A stretch of DNA of 5,305 nt from Nitrososphaera_A sp036522495 (GTDB lineage Archaea > Thermoproteota > Nitrososphaeria > Nitrososphaerales > Nitrososphaeraceae): NCBI GenBank assembly GCA_036522495.1, contig DATDFS010000164.1:1-5305 (forward strand). The letters are read 5' to 3'. The notes under the pieces are model-generated. The model was given only the letters and a program-made list of their open reading frames with translations. It searched no databases and was not told the origin of the DNA. Position numbers and translations under genes: made by a program. The number at the start of each line of letters is the position of its first letter. Position 1 is the first letter of the stretch. Below are positions 5,148-5,305 of the stretch, in pieces.

Positions 5148-5237
5148 TTATCAGCAACGATAGGAGCACCTATTACATTATCAGTACCCTTGGCTACAGG
5201 TCAAGCTAGAAGGGTAGGAGGAAGTACTTCCTCTTAA
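5109..5237 (+). pseudogene. Possible membrane-protein scrap
   Basis: A plus-strand frame without a start codon is open from 5109 to TAA 5235-5237 (42 codons) and includes AEFFFIAVLSATIGAPITLS followed by VPLATGQARRVGG. That is one clear hydrophobic segment followed by a basic patch, as at a membrane boundary. It overlaps the upstream end of the P-loop remnant by about 40 bases on the other strand, so at most one is genuine there. No family is recognised. Confidence 0.25.
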
Positions 5238-5305
5238 GAATTCTTATGAATTCAGTCTACATTTTCTGGCATCAAATAAACAAAGAGCAGCTTAAAGTAT
5301 AGTAT
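5238..5305. other. Right edge, nothing recognised
   Basis: Stops occur in all plus frames and no motif, repeat or RNA element stands out; GAATTC occurs twice at 5238-5253. Confidence 0.3.

Overview
The window looks like chromosomal DNA from an AT-rich ammonia-oxidising archaeon (Nitrososphaeria/Thaumarchaeota, perhaps close to Nitrosocosmicus). This is inference. It rests on short archaeal TATA promoters close to the start codons, a secreted protein with a 'TIDLPRQLID' stretch of a kind I recall from thaumarchaeal surface proteins, small Cys/His-rich proteins of thaumarchaeal type, and a decayed gene with the motif DHKHLPGFSDRN, which I recall only from this group. No rRNA, tRNA or universal marker is present, so genus cannot be fixed.

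Layout. At the left edge the 5' part of a secreted protein gene lies on the minus strand (1-368, C-terminus outside the window). Bases 576-957 hold a broken alpha/beta-hydrolase gene (minus) spread over three frames. Next is an intact minus-strand gene for a 151-residue Cys-containing protein of unknown function (1073-1528). A gene-poor stretch (1529-1993) has one doubtful small ORF and a single 30-base element that looks like a solo CRISPR repeat. The only enzyme that can be named with confidence is a class I flavin disulfide reductase (2184-3617, minus), dihydrolipoyl-dehydrogenase-like. It starts at TTG behind a good Shine-Dalgarno and TATA box, and its dinucleotide-binding residues suggest NADPH. 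A small doubtful ORF follows it (1994-2158). After a spacer with its own promoter, a plus-strand gene encodes a 115-residue zinc-ribbon-like protein (3934-4281).

From 4278 to the right edge the DNA is a graveyard. A gene once coupled by an ATGA overlap to the 115-residue gene is broken by nonsense codons, a frame slip and a perfect 8-base tandem duplication. It runs into a transposase remnant whose catalytic 'TDGGTWY' block is split by a GATG microsatellite. A P-loop ATPase remnant (minus) and a possible membrane-protein scrap (plus) follow.

I see no intact multi-gene system. The intact genes look like independent short transcription units. The most informative signals are the cofactor residues of the reductase, the readable decay steps at 4278-4847, and the solo CRISPR-like repeat.
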